Part shown: in pieces, positions 6,585 to 9,267 of the stretch | Layout: every line of letters begins with the position of its first letter | How positions within the stretch are numbered: the stretch's first letter is position 1 | Origin: Deinococcus rhizophilus | GTDB lineage: Bacteria; Deinococcota; Deinococci; Deinococcales; Deinococcaceae | Assembly: GCF_030271215.1 (NCBI RefSeq) | Contig: NZ_JASNGB010000067.1 | Coordinates: forward strand, 1-9,267 | Direction of reading: 5' to 3' | Length of the DNA: 9,267 bases | Program-made: the position numbers and the translations under genes | The notes under the pieces: generated by a model | Seen by the model: the letters and a program-made list of their open reading frames with translations, nothing else | What the model was told of the DNA's origin: nothing | The model's database searches: none

Positions 6585-7795
6585 CCGCCGTGACCGACCC
6601 CCTGATCCTGCCCTGCGGCGTGACCCTGAAAAACCGGCTGCTCAAGGGTGCCATGAGCGAGGCGCTGGGCACCCGCGACCACGCCCCCCGGCCCGAGCTG
6701 CCCGCCCTGTATGCCCGGTGGGCGCGGGGCGGCACCGGCCTCCTGCTCACCGGGAACGTGATGGTGGACGCCCGCGCCCTGGGCGAACCCGGCAACGTGG
6801 TGCTGGAAGACGAGCGCCACCTCGCCGACTTTCACCGCTGGGCAGTGCAGGGGTCGCGGGACGGGGCCGCGCTGTGGATGCAGCTCAACCACCCCGGCAA
6901 GCAGGCCCCGCGCGGCCTGAACGCGGGCGGCACGGTGGCGCCCAGCGCCCTGCCCTTTCCCGGCGGACTGGCCCGCGCCTTCGCCACGCCACGGGCGCTC
7001 ACCGTCCCCGAGATTCACGAGCTGACGGCCCGCTTTGCCCGCGCCGCGCGGCTGGCGCAGCGGGCGGGATTCGGCGGCGTGCAGCTTCACGCGGCGCACG
7101 GCTACCTGTTCTCGCAGTTCCTCTCGCCCCGGCACAACGTCCGCACCGACGGGTACGGCGGGAGTCTGGAAAACCGGATGCGCTTCCTGCTGGAAACCTA
7201 CGACGCGGTGCGGGCGGCGGTGGGGCCGCGCTTTGCGGTGGGCGTGAAGCTCAATTCCTCCGATTTCGTGCGGGGCGGCTTCTCGGAAGAGGAGAGTCTG
7301 GCGGTGGTGCGGGCGCTGGGGGAGCGGGGCTGCGACCTGATCGAGCTGTCGGGCGGCACCTACGAGAAACCGATGATGATGCTGGGCCGGGGCGAGCGCG
7401 GCGGCTTCTTCGCCCACTTCTCGCGCCGGGCGCGGGCGGTGGCGGGCGTGCCGGTCTGCGTGACCGGCGGCTTCCGCGACGCCGCCACCATCCGGGGGGC
7501 GCTGGAGGAGGGGGCCGCCGACCTGGTGGGCCTGGGCCGCCCGCTGGTGCTGGACCCCGGCTTCAGCGCCCGCGTGCTGCGCGGCGAGGACGCGAGCAGC
7601 GAGGTCCGGCCCCTGAAGACCGGCCTCGCTCCCCTGGACCGCAGCGGGTATCTGGAAATCGCCTGGTACGAGGACGCGATGCGGCGGCTGGCGCGGGGGG
7701 AGGACGTGGGGGCGGAGGAGGCCCCGCTGCTCGCCCTGGCCCGCATGACGGTGGAGACGGGGGTGGGGGCGGTGTTTCGGCAGCGGCGGGCGTAA
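6581..7795 (+). CDS. Old Yellow Enzyme-family NADH:flavin oxidoreductase
   Basis: The 404-residue product is a single-domain FMN-dependent TIM-barrel oxidoreductase of the Old Yellow Enzyme/NADH:flavin oxidoreductase family. Such enzymes use NAD(P)H to reduce activated C=C bonds or other electrophiles. Key segments are the N-terminal LKNRLLKGAMSE (16-27, FMN contact), QLNHPGKQ (101-108), and the catalytic block HAAHGYLFSQFLSPRHN (170-186, H170/H173/Y175) followed by TDGYGGSLENR (189-199). The phosphate-binding end is VTGGFRD (294-300) and GLGRPLVLDP (317-326). The length fits short OYE proteins. The C-terminal 4Fe-4S/FAD/NAD module of 2,4-dienoyl-CoA reductases is absent. The start ATG overlaps the Nudix stop, and a TAGCCT element lies 6 nt upstream. 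The substrate is unknown; a stress or electrophile-detoxifying role is inference. A strong hairpin follows the TAA stop. Confidence 0.93.
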   Translation: MTAVTDPLILPCGVTLKNRLLKGAMSEALGTRDHAPRPELPALYARWARGGTGLLLTGNVMVDARALGEPGNVVLEDERHLADFHRWAVQGSRDGAALWMQLNHPGKQAPRGLNAGGTVAPSALPFPGGLARAFATPRALTVPEIHELTARFARAARLAQRAGFGGVQLHAAHGYLFSQFLSPRHNVRTDGYGGSLENRMRFLLETYDAVRAAVGPRFAVGVKLNSSDFVRGGFSEEESLAVVRALGERGCDLIELSGGTYEKPMMMLGRGERGGFFAHFSRRARAVAGVPVCVTGGFRDAATIRGALEEGAADLVGLGRPLVLDPGFSARVLRGEDASSEVRPLKTGLAPLDRSGYLEIAWYEDAMRRLARGEDVGAEEAPLLALARMTVETGVGAVFRQRRA

Positions 7796-7797
7796 AG

Positions 7798-7834
7798 GAG
7801 AGGGGGCCGGAGCCTCTCGCCCCGGCCCCCTCTC
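7798..7834. terminator. Bidirectional hairpin between convergent oxidoreductase and pheT genes
   Basis: GAGAGGGGGCCGG (7798-7810) is exactly complementary to CCGGCCCCCTCTC (7822-7834), giving a 13-bp stem with an 11-nt loop that fills most of the 50-bp convergent gap. Neither side has a real U-run (minus strand continues CTTTAC), as is common for GC-rich terminators. Placement after two facing stop codons strongly suggests it stops transcription both ways. Confidence 0.8.
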
Positions 7835-7845
7835 ACGCTCCCGCC

Positions 7846-9267
<1,422 letters not shown>

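Overview
The window is one stretch of very GC-rich bacterial chromosome (third codon positions almost all G/C) carrying ordinary housekeeping and accessory genes packed on both strands. The gene families, the bifunctional NadM-Nudix fusion, several Nudix domains and a recurrent -10-like hexamer placed 6-7 nt before the start codon (the leaderless-mRNA layout described for Deinococcus) all point to Deinococcus or a close relative. That assignment is an inference; no rRNA or species marker is present.

Layout. 1-255 (-): N-terminal part of an unknown Thr/Gly-rich protein that runs off the left edge. 331-1173 (-): PSP1-domain protein of the RicT/YaaT family. 1305-1682 (-): RidA deaminase, followed by a hairpin and an 18-bp tandem duplication spanning its stop codon. 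1716-2774 (-): PP2C-type protein phosphatase with two C-terminal membrane helices. 2879-3910 (+): NMN adenylyltransferase fused to a Nudix domain. 3888-4580 (-): nicotinamidase-like cysteine hydrolase, convergent with the previous gene and overlapping it by 23 bp. 4667-5458 (+): proline-rich TM2-domain membrane protein. 5586-6584 (+): protein of two complete Nudix domains. 6581-7795 (+): Old Yellow Enzyme-family flavin oxidoreductase, joined to the tandem Nudix gene by an ATGA overlap. 7846-9267 (-): C-terminal 473 residues of the phenylalanyl-tRNA synthetase beta chain, entering from the right edge. A strong 13-bp hairpin separates these last two convergent genes.

Theme. The centre of the window concerns pyridine nucleotides. 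The nicotinamidase-like enzyme would make nicotinate from nicotinamide, and the NadM domain adenylylates NMN. The tandem Nudix enzyme could clear nucleoside-diphosphate derivatives, and the flavin oxidoreductase consumes NAD(P)H. RidA, PP2C, PSP1 and PheT have no evident link to this theme.

I see no mobile element, CRISPR array, tRNA/rRNA gene, prophage or defence cassette. The most unusual observations are the eroded Nudix box in the NadM fusion, the overlapping convergent NAD genes, the shared leaderless promoter layout, and several small repeats and palindromes between genes. None of these amounts to a new multi-gene system.
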